A DNA stretch of 64,000 nt from an uncultured Eubacterium sp. (GTDB taxonomy: Bacteria; Bacillota; Clostridia; Oscillospirales; Acutalibacteraceae): contig CAKSWS010000002.1 of the NCBI GenBank assembly GCA_934512155.1, positions 20,639 to 84,638 of the forward strand. Reading direction: 5' to 3'. Below, in pieces: positions 53,253 to 61,142 of the stretch (its first letter is position 1; every line of letters starts with the position of its first letter). The position numbers and the translations under genes are program-made. The notes beneath the pieces were generated by a model. It worked only from the letters and a program-made list of their open reading frames with translations, made no database searches and was not told where the DNA came from.

Positions 53253-53288
53253 AAAAAATACGCCTTATGGCTTTATAAGGCGTATTTT
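53253..53288 (-). terminator. Terminator of the hrcA-dnaJ operon, inside the ugd leader
   Basis: On the minus strand, AAAATACGCCTTAT pairs with ATAAGGCGTATTTT (14 bp, 6-base loop), followed by T6. It lies between the ugd promoter and the ugd start. Confidence 0.88.
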
Positions 53289-53305
53289 GGAACTCAACTG
53301 TTTAA

Positions 53306-53334
53306 ATTATATCAAAGACGAATTTAAAGGTCAA
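53306..53334 (-). promoter_or_regulatory. Promoter of ugd
   Basis: On the minus strand, TTGACC (53329-53334), 17 bases, TATAAT (53306-53311). The predicted start near 53299 is about 11 bases before the terminator stem. Confidence 0.7.
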
Positions 53335-53374
53335 TATAATTAAATAACAGTGTGATTTTTTATATCATTTTAGA

Positions 53375-54529
53375 TTACTTTTTCTTAAATTTGTCAAAAA
53401 AACCTTCTTTGCCTTGGTTTTTAGGCGGTGTGTAATGTTTGTCAAATTCAAGTAATGCTTTTTTCTGCTCTGCGGTAATGTTTTTAGGAATATCAACAAC
53501 TATTCTTACAAATTCGTCGCCTTTTCCTACGGAGTTTAATTTTTGAATACCCTTGCCTTTAAGTTTGAAAACTTCGCCGGGTTGTGTGCCGGCAGGCATT
53601 GTGTATTTAACATTTCCGTCAAGAGTAGGTACTTGAAGCTCTGCACCAAGGGTTGCTTCAACAATGGAAACATGTTTTTCAAACCAAACGTTAAATCCGT
53701 CTCTTTCAAAATATGAATGAGGCTTCATGTTAATGACAATTTTTAAGTCGCCGGATGGACCGCCGTTGATTCCGCTGTTTCCGTATCCACGCATATTAAC
53801 TACCTGGCCGTCATTAATTCCGGCAGGAATATTAACATCAATTTTATTTTTGCGGCGAACTTTGCCTTTTCCTGCGCATTTTTGACATGGTGTGTCAATA
53901 ACTTTACCGGTTCCGCCGCAGGCAGAGCAGGTTTTTTGCGTATTCATAACGCCAAATGCGGTTCTGCTTTGAACATTTATAACACCTCTGCCGCCGCACT
54001 GTGAGCATGTTTTAGGCGATGTGCCTTTTGCAGCACCTGTGCCGCCGCATTCGCTGCAGTCTTCAATTCTCGGAACTTCAATGGATTTTTTGCAACCTTT
54101 TGCAGCCTCTTCAAATGTAAGAGTAACGCTTATTGTTATGTCTCTGCCTTTTTGTGGTGCATTTGGGTTTCTGCCGCCGAATCCGCCAAATCCGCTGCCG
54201 CCGCCGAAAAATGAAGAAAAGATGTCGCCCAAGTCAATATCGCCGTCAAATCCGTAACCGCCGCCGTAGCCGCCTGCGCCGCCACCGCCGTAGTTAGGGT
54301 CAACACCGGCAAAACCGAATTGATCATATCTTGCTTTTTTTTGCGGGTCTGAAAGAACTTCGTATGCTTCGTTGCATTCTTTAAATTTTTCTTCGGCTTC
54401 TTTATCGTCCGGATGTAAGTCCGGGTGGTATTTTTTTGCCGTTTTTCTGTATGCTTTTTTTATTTCATCTTCAGAAGCGCTTTTTGAAACTCCCAGCACT
54501 TCGTAATAATCTCTTTTATCTTCAGGCAT
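53375..54529 (-). CDS. dnaJ: Chaperone protein DnaJ
   Basis: This co-chaperone stimulates DnaK ATPase. The 384-aa type I DnaJ has the J domain with HPD ([11 protein letters not shown]), a Gly/Phe-rich segment ([10 protein letters not shown]..), four CxxCxGxG-type zinc motifs ([33 protein letters not shown]) and the C-terminal substrate-binding domains. GGAGG precedes the start. Last gene of the hrcA operon, separated from dnaK by a stem-loop. Confidence 0.96.
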   Translation of the reverse strand: MPEDKRDYYEVLGVSKSASEDEIKKAYRKTAKKYHPDLHPDDKEAEEKFKECNEAYEVLSDPQKKARYDQFGFAGVDPNYGGGGAGGYGGGYGFDGDIDLGDIFSSFFGGGSGFGGFGGRNPNAPQKGRDITISVTLTFEEAAKGCKKSIEVPRIEDCSECGGTGAAKGTSPKTCSQCGGRGVINVQSRTAFGVMNTQKTCSACGGTGKVIDTPCQKCAGKGKVRRKNKIDVNIPAGINDGQVVNMRGYGNSGINGGPSGDLKIVINMKPHSYFERDGFNVWFEKHVSIVEATLGAELQVPTLDGNVKYTMPAGTQPGEVFKLKGKGIQKLNSVGKGDEFVRIVVDIPKNITAEQKKALLEFDKHYTPPKNQGKEGFFDKFKKK

Positions 54530-54561
54530 TTTTGCCTCCGTTAATTATTTTGTTTCAAAAC

Positions 54562-54590
54562 AGCGAATCCCGCTTAACACGGGATTCGCT
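54562..54590 (-). other. Stem-loop between dnaK and dnaJ
   Basis: AGCGAATCCCG pairs with CGGGATTCGCT (11 bp). On the minus strand only GTTTTG follows, so it is a weak terminator or an mRNA-stability element that may set a lower dnaJ level. Confidence 0.65.
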
Positions 54591-54614
54591 TGTCTGTTTA
54601 TTATAAGGTGTTTA

Positions 54615-56453
54615 TCAGTTATCGTCAACCTCTGTGTAATCGGCGTCTGTGTAATCTGTACCGCCGTTTTGGTCTTGACCCGGATTTGCACCTTGCTGTG
54701 TTGGGTCTGCTCCTGCAGCTTGAGCTGCCTGATACATTTTTTGAGATACTTCGTAGAATTTGTTTTGAAGATCTTCTTGTGCTGTTTTGATTGAATCAAG
54801 ATTGTCGCCCTTTAAAGCATCTTTAAGAGTTGCAACTTTTGTTTCAAGTGCTGATTTGTCATCTGCGCTGAACTTGTCACCGTTTTCAGAAATTAATGTT
54901 TCTGTTTGGTAAACCATTTGCTCTGCATTGTTTTTAAGGTCAACAGCTTCTCTTTTTTTCTTATCTTCATCTGCATATTGCTCTGCTTCTTTAACAGCTT
55001 TATCAATATCTTCTTTACTCATGTTTGAAGATGCCGTAATGCTGATGTTTTGTTCTTTGCCTGTGCCTAAATCTTTTGCAGAAACGTGAACAATACCGTT
55101 TGCGTCAATATCAAATGTTACTTCAATCTGTGGCACACCTCTTCTTGCAGGAAGAATTCCGTCAAGGTGGAACATACCTAATGTTTTATTATCTTTTGCA
55201 AATTCTCTTTCACCTTGAAGAACGTGAACTTCAACAGATGTTTGGTTATCTGCAGCTGTAGAGAAAATTTGAGATTTCTTTGTAGGAATTGTGGTGTTTC
55301 TTTCAATAATAACGGTGTTTACTCCGCCCATGGTTTCAATACCGAGTGAAAGAGGAGTAACGTCAAGAAGAAGAAGTCCTTTAACGTCGCCGCCGAGTAC
55401 ACCGCCTTGAAGTGCAGCACCCATAGCAACACATTCATCAGGGTTGATGCCCTTAAATGGTTCTTTGCCGCTGAATTTTTGAATTGCTTCCTGAACTGCC
55501 GGAATACGTGTTGAACCGCCTACAAGAAGAATCTTGTCAATATCGTTCATTGAAAGTCCGCTGTCGTTCATAGCCTGGCGAACAGGGCCCATTGTTGCTT
55601 CAACAAGATCTGCTGTCATTTGGTTAAACTGTGCTCTTGTAAGACTAAGTTCAAGATGTTTAGGACCTGTTGCGTCTGCTGTAATGAAAGGAAGAGAAAT
55701 TTGAGCTGTTGTCATACCTGAAAGGTCGATTTTTGCTTTTTCTGCTGCTTCATTAACACGCTGCATAGCCATTTTATCTGAAGAAAGGTCAATGCCGTTT
55801 GATTTTTTGAATTCGTTAACAATCCAATCCATAATCTTCTTATCAAAGTCATCGCCGCCCAAGTGGTTGTTACCTGCTGTAGCAAGAACTTCCTGAACGC
55901 CATCGCCCATTTCAATAATAGATACATCGAATGTGCCGCCGCCAAGGTCATAAACCATAACTTTTTGGTCGTCTTCTTTGTCAATACCAAATGCAAGTGC
56001 TGCTGCTGTTGGTTCGTTAATAATTCTTTTAACGTCAAGTCCTGCAATTTTACCCGCATCTTTTGTTGCCTGACGTTGTGCGTCTGTGAAGTAAGCGGGA
56101 ACTGTAATAACTGCTTCTGTAACTTTTTCGCCTAAGTAGCTTTCTGCGTCTGCTTTAAGCTTTTGAAGAATGATTGCGGAAATTTCCTGTGGTGTATATG
56201 CTTTACCGTCAATATTTACTTTGTAGTCTGAACCCATATGTCTTTTAATAGAACTTATTGTTCTTTCGGGGTTTGTAATTGCCTGGCGCTTTGCAACGTT
56301 ACCAACCATTCTTTCGCCGTCTTTGCTGAATGCAACAACACTCGGTGTTGTTCTTGCGCCTTCTGCGTTTGCAATAACAACAGGCTCTCCGCCTTCGATA
56401 ACGCTTACGCAACTGTTTGTTGTACCTAAGTCAATACCAATAATTTTAGCCAT
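54615..56453 (-). CDS. dnaK: Chaperone protein DnaK (Hsp70)
   Basis: The 612-aa Hsp70 has the N-terminal ATPase ([60 protein letters not shown]), the substrate-binding domain and a helical lid, ending in a Gly/Asn/Asp-rich tail. It is a typical Firmicutes form with a shortened ATPase insertion. It is third in the hrcA-grpE-dnaK-dnaJ operon under CIRCE control. Confidence 0.97.
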   Translation of the reverse strand: MAKIIGIDLGTTNSCVSVIEGGEPVVIANAEGARTTPSVVAFSKDGERMVGNVAKRQAITNPERTISSIKRHMGSDYKVNIDGKAYTPQEISAIILQKLKADAESYLGEKVTEAVITVPAYFTDAQRQATKDAGKIAGLDVKRIINEPTAAALAFGIDKEDDQKVMVYDLGGGTFDVSIIEMGDGVQEVLATAGNNHLGGDDFDKKIMDWIVNEFKKSNGIDLSSDKMAMQRVNEAAEKAKIDLSGMTTAQISLPFITADATGPKHLELSLTRAQFNQMTADLVEATMGPVRQAMNDSGLSMNDIDKILLVGGSTRIPAVQEAIQKFSGKEPFKGINPDECVAMGAALQGGVLGGDVKGLLLLDVTPLSLGIETMGGVNTVIIERNTTIPTKKSQIFSTAADNQTSVEVHVLQGEREFAKDNKTLGMFHLDGILPARRGVPQIEVTFDIDANGIVHVSAKDLGTGKEQNISITASSNMSKEDIDKAVKEAEQYADEDKKKREAVDLKNNAEQMVYQTETLISENGDKFSADDKSALETKVATLKDALKGDNLDSIKTAQEDLQNKFYEVSQKMYQAAQAAGADPTQQGANPGQDQNGGTDYTDADYTEVDDN

Positions 56454-56477
56454 AATATTTATCCTCCGTAAATTAAT

Positions 56478-57014
56478 TTAGTTTGCTGATTTGACCATTG
56501 CAGGTCTGATTATTTTATCGTTTACCTTGTATCCTTTTTGGAATACGTCAACGATTTCGCCGTCGTCGAAGCTGTCGTCTTCAACATGCATTACTGCGTT
56601 GTGAAGATTTGGGTCAAAGGTTTCACCCTCTTTGCCGTACACTTCAACGCCTAACTTTGTTAATGTGTTCATAAGACTTTCAAAGGTCATTTCAACACCT
56701 TTTTTAAGTCCGTCAAAATCTTGTTGCTCACTTTGAAGCGCTCTTTCAAGATTATCTATTACCGGCAAAAGCTCTTTTATTGTTTCTGCTTTTGCAAAAG
56801 CATATGAATCTTGCTTTTCCTTCTCACTGCGCTTTCTGAAGTTTGCATATTCTGCCGTAACTCTTAAAAGTCGGTCTTTGGTTTCTGCAAGTTCCTTTTC
56901 TGCCGGATTTTCACTTTCTTTCGGCTCTTTTGAGTCTGCATTTTCGGTTTCAACCTGTTTTTCTTTTTCCTCGGTTTGCTCCTTTTTTGCTGTTTCTTTT
57001 TCTTTTTTACTCAA
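56478..57014 (-). CDS. grpE: Nucleotide exchange factor GrpE
   Basis: The 178-aa protein has a charged Lys/Glu N-terminus, a long coiled coil (ETKDRLLRVTAEYANFRKRSEKEKQ) and the C-terminal beta domain with GEIVDVFQKGYKVNDKIIRPAMV. The start is TTG 57014 with GAAGGAGG upstream; no ATG is available. It overlaps the end of hrcA by 8 bases. Confidence 0.95.
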   Translation of the reverse strand: MSKKEKETAKKEQTEEKEKQVETENADSKEPKESENPAEKELAETKDRLLRVTAEYANFRKRSEKEKQDSYAFAKAETIKELLPVIDNLERALQSEQQDFDGLKKGVEMTFESLMNTLTKLGVEVYGKEGETFDPNLHNAVMHVEDDSFDDGEIVDVFQKGYKVNDKIIRPAMVKSAN

Positions 57015-58044
57015 ATGTTACGCCTCCTTCTTGGAGATATTTTTTAACTGTATTCATTATATAATCAACTCTCGGAAGAATTTGTGCATAATCAATTCTA
57101 ACGGAGCCTATAATGCCAATCACAGCCGTTTGGCTGTTGTTGTAGCTGAACCTTGCAACTGCGGTTGCGGTGTTTTTCAGCTCAACATGGTAATTTTCAT
57201 CACCGATAAACAATTCTTTTTCTTTGCCTTTTTTTGCGTATTTTGAAAACAGAATTTTCAACTGTTCTTTATCGGCAAGGAAAGATAATAATCTGTAAAC
57301 GCTGTTGCCGAATTCCGGTTGCGACAGCAAGTTTGTTTCCCCTTCTGTAACAAACGCACATTCCGAAGCTTCTTTGCACAGCGAAGCAATGCTTGTTAAT
57401 ATGGGCAACATATCAAAAATTTTATCCTGTAAATAAGGAACAGTGTTTTGAATAAGACTTAAATTAACGTCTGAAAGTAAAGTGCCAACAAAAAAGTCTG
57501 CCATTGTTTTGTAAAAAATTTGTTTAAATTCATTGTTAATGGGGCAATTTACTTTGCAAAGTGATGATTTGATTTTTCCGCCGACGGTAAGCATAACAAT
57601 CATTGCTTTACCGTTGCCTGCGGGAATAATGTCAACTCCTTGCACGCAATCAAGTTCGTCTTTTACGGTGCAGTAAAATGATGCACAATTTGTAACGTCT
57701 GCTAAAAGCACAGAAGCATCTTTCAAAAGTCTTTCAGGGTCGTTTGCATTAATGGAAAGTATATCGTTAAGTCTTTCCTTTTCGTAATCGGAAAGTTGAT
57801 GTGGAACCATTAAGTTGTTTACATAATACCTATAAGATGCTTTGCAGGGAACCCTGCCTCCGCTTGTGTGCATTTGCTCTAAAAAGCCAAGGCTTGAAAG
57901 TTTTGCCATTTCGTTTCTGATTGTGGCACTTGATATACTGTAAGGTAAAAGACCTGCCAATGTTTTTGAGCCTATGGGCTCACCGGTTTTTATATAGCTG
58001 TCAATAATTAAATTAAGAATTGCAGCTTGCCTTTCACCAATCAA
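57007..58044 (-). CDS. hrcA: Heat-inducible transcription repressor HrcA
   Basis: HrcA represses class I heat-shock genes by binding CIRCE, with GroEL as folding modulator. The 345-aa protein has the N-terminal winged helix (ERQAAILNLIIDSYIKTGEPIGSKTL, ISSATIRNEMAKLSSLGFLEQMHTSGGRVP) and the GAF-like and inserted domains. TTG 58044 is preferred because AAGGCGGTGA, close to the full consensus, ends 5 bases before it. GTG 58053 is the alternative and would add three residues. A CIRCE operator lies 23 bases upstream of the TTG. Confidence 0.94.
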   Translation of the reverse strand: MIGERQAAILNLIIDSYIKTGEPIGSKTLAGLLPYSISSATIRNEMAKLSSLGFLEQMHTSGGRVPCKASYRYYVNNLMVPHQLSDYEKERLNDILSINANDPERLLKDASVLLADVTNCASFYCTVKDELDCVQGVDIIPAGNGKAMIVMLTVGGKIKSSLCKVNCPINNEFKQIFYKTMADFFVGTLLSDVNLSLIQNTVPYLQDKIFDMLPILTSIASLCKEASECAFVTEGETNLLSQPEFGNSVYRLLSFLADKEQLKILFSKYAKKGKEKELFIGDENYHVELKNTATAVARFSYNNSQTAVIGIIGSVRIDYAQILPRVDYIMNTVKKYLQEGGVTFE

Positions 58045-58066
58045 TCCATTCACCGCCTTTTCATCG

Positions 58067-58093
58067 TTAGCACTCTAACACCAAGAGTGCTAA
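58067..58093 (-). promoter_or_regulatory. CIRCE operator of the hrcA-grpE-dnaK-dnaJ operon
   Basis: The perfect inverted repeat TTAGCACTC-N9-GAGTGCTAA matches the CIRCE consensus and lies between the promoter and hrcA, giving autoregulation by HrcA. Confidence 0.97.
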
Positions 58094-58104
58094 CTACAAT
58101 ATTT

Positions 58105-58133
58105 ATATTATATCCAACTAAACGTTTTGTCAA
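58105..58133 (-). promoter_or_regulatory. Promoter of the hrcA operon
   Basis: On the minus strand, TTGACA (58128-58133), 17 bases, TAATAT (58105-58110), immediately upstream of CIRCE. Confidence 0.8.
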
Positions 58134-58248
58134 CACTTTTTTTGAAAATAATTTGTTAACAACAAAAAAAGAAGTTGTTAACTTAACCGTTTGGTTAATA
58201 ACAACTTCTTCAGCCCTATATTATTATAAAATAAATATTAATTAATTA

Positions 58249-58923
58249 CTATTGTATAATTGCGTTTGCAAGCATTTTACTGTTTAAAATAATTTCTTCG
58301 TTGCCTGTATTTTGAGTGTCAATAACAGGTGTTGCAATTTTGCTGTTATTGCTTTCTGCAGTTTTATATGTTGATTTTTCCATTTTGTATGTTGTTGAAA
58401 CTTCAACCTCTTCCTCTTTTTCTAATGCAGAATCGCTTGCGTAAATATAGCCGTAAAATTTTTGACCGAAACGGTTGGAGCCGTTTTTAAATGTGTATGT
58501 GTCAAAATAAGTGCTTCTCCAATGTGATTGGGAAACGGTTACATTATCACCGTCTATTTTTTCAACAACGGCTACATGTCCACTCCAGCAGGCAATAGCA
58601 CCTAATTTAGGTTCGCTGCCGTATTCGTAATAACCGTTTTTCTTGTTAATACTGTACCAGCTGCCGGCATTGCCTCTTTTAATAAGCGGTTTTTCGCCGG
58701 TAATTTCATAAATTCTGCCATAGGCATATGCTGTGCAATTAGGCATTCCGTAACCTGTTTGTGAAAACACATTAAGCTCTCTGTTGTAATATGAGTTGCT
58801 TCTTGACGGAGCCGTTAGCCTTGGTTCAAATTCGGTATTTGCTAATACTGCCGTTGGGAACACAGACAAAATAACAAGCAGTGTTGCCAAAGCAAGTATT
58901 ATGGATTTAAAAGTTTTAATCAT
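58249..58923 (-). CDS. Secreted CHAP-domain peptidoglycan hydrolase
   Basis: The 224-aa protein has a signal peptide cleaved near Ala28 (PTAVLA) and a CHAP amidase/endopeptidase domain with catalytic Cys63 (YGMPNCTAYAYGR) and His116 (CWSGHVAVVE), followed by the SQSHWRS segment. The last 50 residues are a Ser/Thr/Glu-rich tail without a recognised cell-wall-binding domain. GGAGG precedes the ATG. The upstream region holds a structured leader, a possible extended -10 promoter and two sites matching the WalR box, fitting regulation by cell-wall stress signalling. Confidence 0.9.
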   Translation of the reverse strand: MIKTFKSIILALATLLVILSVFPTAVLANTEFEPRLTAPSRSNSYYNRELNVFSQTGYGMPNCTAYAYGRIYEITGEKPLIKRGNAGSWYSINKKNGYYEYGSEPKLGAIACWSGHVAVVEKIDGDNVTVSQSHWRSTYFDTYTFKNGSNRFGQKFYGYIYASDSALEKEEEVEVSTTYKMEKSTYKTAESNNSKIATPVIDTQNTGNEEIILNSKMLANAIIQ

Positions 58924-59032
58924 TTGTTTCCTCCTTGAATGCTTCGGCAGATTTATAATATCTGCTCCGCAATCGGGTGTGGGCGATTACCCGTAATGTG
59001 TATCAGGGCTTTCTTTCAACAACGCTATAAAT

Positions 59033-59049
59033 TGTAACATATTTGTAAC
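59033..59049 (+). promoter_or_regulatory. WalR-box match 1
   Basis: TGTAAC-N5-TGTAAC exactly fits the WalR (YycF) consensus TGTWAH-N5-TGTWAH. It overlaps the likely -10 of the CHAP hydrolase gene. Confidence 0.55.
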
Positions 59050-59082
59050 TTTTTAATCTATGTTAAATATTTACAAGCATTT

Positions 59083-59099
59083 TGTTACACTTTTGTAAT
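59083..59099 (+). promoter_or_regulatory. WalR-box match 2
   Basis: TGTTAC-N5-TGTAAT also fits TGTWAH-N5-TGTWAH, 33 bases from box 1 and in the same orientation. Confidence 0.55.
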
Positions 59100-59134
59100 A
59101 TTTGTGCAGGCTACACAAAATTGCATTAAAAATC

Positions 59135-59162
59135 TTGACAAAAAACCTTACAAAAATAAATA
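59135..59162 (+). promoter_or_regulatory. Possible promoter of the small-protein operon
   Basis: A perfect TTGACA (59135-59140) with a 16-base spacer to TAAATA (59157-59162). The -10 is weak. Confidence 0.4.
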
Positions 59163-59229
59163 AGTGTTAAGAAACTGCAAATTATTGAAAATTTTATTGT
59201 TAAAAATTTATAAAAGGAGGTTTGTTTTA

Positions 59230-59304
59230 ATGTTTAGTTATGGTAATTTCGCACATAATAGAATGAAAGGATGTGGATTTTTATGCCGGATTTGTTTAAC
59301 TTAA
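59230..59304 (+). CDS. 24-aa peptide, possible leader peptide
   Basis: ATG 59230 lies 9 bases after AAAAGGAGG, the strongest ribosome binding site of this region, and opens a 24-codon frame ending TAA at 59304. The peptide contains three cysteines in GCGFLCRIC. Its end overlaps the start of the next frame (59283) by 22 bases, so it may serve to couple or gate translation of the following gene rather than act as a protein. Not recognised. Confidence 0.45.
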   Translation: MFSYGNFAHNRMKGCGFLCRICLT

Positions 59305-59438
59305 CAAATGATATGAATGAATATTTACACAGCTTGCCTCAAAAAGTGCAGGATGAAATTATAAAGGGCGGTGCTAAAATTAACAGTTTGCAGGATTTAA
59401 AACAGGTGGCAGAGGAGATTATGAAAGATGAACGGTAA
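59283..59438 (+). CDS. Small helical protein, 51 aa
   Basis: The 51-aa frame begins MPDLFNLTND, continues with MNEYLHSLPQKVQDEIIKGG and LQDLKQVAEEIMKDER, and is predicted to be two amphipathic helices. AAGGA lies 11 bases upstream. It overlaps both the 24-aa frame and the 74-aa gene, an arrangement typical of a translationally coupled operon. Short proteins with an LP..V...I pattern are common in Clostridia, but I cannot name a family. Confidence 0.6.
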   Translation: MPDLFNLTNDMNEYLHSLPQKVQDEIIKGGAKINSLQDLKQVAEEIMKDER

Positions 59439-59652
59439 AGAAAGTAATCCTAAATTTAACAAGGCAGTTCGTTCTCCAAACGGAAGTTATAAGAAAAAAT
59501 ACCGTTTAAACCCGGACATTACAAATAAATATGCCGTAAGCGTAAGCAACCCAACAGTTCAGCCTGACAGCCGCACAGAAAAGGGAATTCCGATTCCTGA
59601 TGAAATGAATGTGGAATTTTCAAAAGAATATGAAGAGGAAAATCAACGGTAA
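59428..59652 (+). CDS. Small basic protein, 74 aa
   Basis: The 74-aa product is hydrophilic and probably disordered. A Lys/Asn-rich N-terminal half (KESNPKFNKAVRSPNGSYKKKYRLNPD) is followed by VSVSNPTVQPDSRTEKGIPIPDE and an acidic C-terminus. AGAGGAG lies 10 bases upstream, inside the preceding gene, which it overlaps by 11 bases. Function unknown. The operon ends at a strong terminator. Confidence 0.6.
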   Translation: MNGKESNPKFNKAVRSPNGSYKKKYRLNPDITNKYAVSVSNPTVQPDSRTEKGIPIPDEMNVEFSKEYEEENQR

Positions 59653-59656
59653 AATA

Positions 59657-59693
59657 AAAGCAGGTCTTTGATAATTCAAAGACCTGCTTGTTT
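59657..59693. terminator. Bidirectional terminator after the small-protein operon
   Basis: AAGCAGGTCTTTGA pairs with TCAAAGACCTGCTT. The minus strand continues with TTTT. The flanking genes converge. Confidence 0.85.
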
Positions 59694-59708
59694 GCAATAT
59701 AAAATTTA

Positions 59709-60548
59709 TTACATGTGGAAAATTAAATCGTCGCTTTTTTTGTTGAAAATAAAAACGCCTATTAAAAGTGAGCCTAACGACCAAGCGGTTGCATAAAGCA
59801 ATAATTTCCAACTCATTGATTGGCAATAAAGAACGCATTGTCGGAACAATTCCAGCATAGAATAAAGCGGATTGATTTTTATTATCGTTCTTATCCACGG
59901 TGTTGTGATTTGCTGAAGCGGATAAATAATGGGAATCATATAGAACATAAGGGTGCATAAAACATCCCAAATATATTCAATATCTCTGAAATATACCTGT
60001 AATACAGATAAAATTAAGCCTATACCCGTAACGAAAATCAGCAGTAATGCCATTGGCACAAAAAACAGCAGTGCATGCCAGTTTATTGCTAATTTTGCAC
60101 CGCCCAAAAGCCCGGTACATTTAAAGAATATCCAAACACAAATGTAGCATAATATTGAAATTGAAAATGTTACAAAGTTTGAAAGAATACCCGAAACAGG
60201 GTACATATATTTTGGAACGTATACTTTTTTAATAATAGGAGCGTTTGCTCTAAACGATGTAAGAGCCCTTTTAGTTGATTGAGTAAAGAATTCAAATAAA
60301 AGTCTGCCTGTAAAAAGGTAAACCGGGTAGCAAACTATGTGCTTTCTGTTTGCACCGAAAATATTGCCGAATACAACTGTTAAAACAATCATGGTAAGCA
60401 ATGGTTGCACAAAGCTCCATGCAATACCAAGCCATGAATCACGGTATTTAAGTTTAACGTTTTTTCTTGTAAGTTCGGCTAAAAGATATTTGTATTTATT
60501 AAACATTTGGGTGAAGTGTGAAACTTCATCCTTTGTATGGTTAGCCAT
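59709..60548 (-). CDS. ABC-2 type polysaccharide export permease (TagG/Wzm type)
   Basis: The 279-aa permease has six membrane segments and the family features LLAELTRKNVKLKYRDSWLGIAWSFVQPLL at the N-terminus, FTGRLLFEFF, NAPIIKKVYVPKYMYP, and VYFRDIEYIWDV before the fifth span. Such permeases export teichoic acid or O-antigen-like polymers with a Wzt/TagH ATPase. No ATPase gene adjoins it here, and it is a single-gene unit between its own promoter and a terminator. Confidence 0.88.
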   Translation of the reverse strand: MANHTKDEVSHFTQMFNKYKYLLAELTRKNVKLKYRDSWLGIAWSFVQPLLTMIVLTVVFGNIFGANRKHIVCYPVYLFTGRLLFEFFTQSTKRALTSFRANAPIIKKVYVPKYMYPVSGILSNFVTFSISILCYICVWIFFKCTGLLGGAKLAINWHALLFFVPMALLLIFVTGIGLILSVLQVYFRDIEYIWDVLCTLMFYMIPIIYPLQQITTPWIRTIIKINPLYSMLELFRQCVLYCQSMSWKLLLYATAWSLGSLLIGVFIFNKKSDDLIFHM

Positions 60549-60603
60549 TTTAAAACCCTCTATAAATATTAGATTAATATATTTACATCACAAAACTTGT
60601 GTC

Positions 60604-60632
60604 ATTATAACACATTGGTATTAAATTTTCAA
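60604..60632 (-). promoter_or_regulatory. Promoter of the ABC-2 permease gene
   Basis: On the minus strand, TTGAAA (60627-60632), 17 bases, TATAAT (60604-60609) with an extended TGT. Confidence 0.75.
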
Positions 60633-60653
60633 CCGTAACATTATTAACGTTTG

Positions 60654-61142
60654 TTATTTAAACATTTCGGCAATTTCAACAGCGGTTTGACGGGCACTCA
60701 TATTACCGTCAACAATAATGTCTGCTGCAGCTGTGTATTTTGCTTTTCGTTCGTTATAGAGTTTTTTTGCATTTTCCTTATTTTTAAACAGCGGGCGTGA
60801 ATCGGCATTTTTTATTCTGCTGCAAATAACGTCAAAGTCAGTGTCAAGTAAAATGATTTTTGACCCCTGTTTTAAAGCGTCCACATTTCGTTTAAATGTA
60901 AGGGCACCGCCGCCTGTGGAAATAACAACGTTTTTCATTGCGGCAACTTTTTTGCACATTTCATGCTCTAAATCCCTAAAATAAGCTTCGCCGTGTTCTT
61001 CAAAAATTTTTGCTATTGTTGTTCCTTGTTCCTGTTCTATAAGTTCATCTGTGTCAACAAATTTTCTGCCCGTAAGTTTGGCGGTTTCTTTACCAACGCA
61101 GGTCTTGCCTGAACCCATAAATCCGCAAAGTGCAATATTCAT
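60654..61142 (-). CDS. aroK: Shikimate kinase
   Basis: AroK phosphorylates shikimate in aromatic amino acid synthesis. The 162-aa protein has the P-loop GFMGSGKTCVG, FVDTDELIE, EAYFRDLEHEM, the STGGGA substrate loop, and SRPLF. It overlaps aroE by one base (TAATG), giving a coupled aroE-aroK pair. Confidence 0.93.
   Translation of the reverse strand: MNIALCGFMGSGKTCVGKETAKLTGRKFVDTDELIEQEQGTTIAKIFEEHGEAYFRDLEHEMCKKVAAMKNVVISTGGGALTFKRNVDALKQGSKIILLDTDFDVICSRIKNADSRPLFKNKENAKKLYNERKAKYTAAADIIVDGNMSARQTAVEIAEMFK

Larger units (their letters stand above)
58924..59229. other. Intergenic region with leader structure and regulatory sites
   Basis: This 306-base gap separates the divergent CHAP gene (minus) and the small-protein operon (plus). 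On the minus strand the roughly 100-base leader of the CHAP gene contains CGGGT...ACCCG and GCAGAT...ATCTGC stems. Further out are an extended -10 TGTTACAAT (minus, 59031-59039), two WalR-like boxes on the plus strand, and a TTGACA at 59135-59140 pointing to the small-protein genes. No gene was seen in it. Confidence 0.6.

Noticed and set aside
58924-59040. c-di-AMP (ydaO/yuaA) riboswitch before the CHAP hydrolase gene
   Set aside because: The context is right, but the conserved CAGCUAACCUCG-type 3' region and other hallmark segments are missing.
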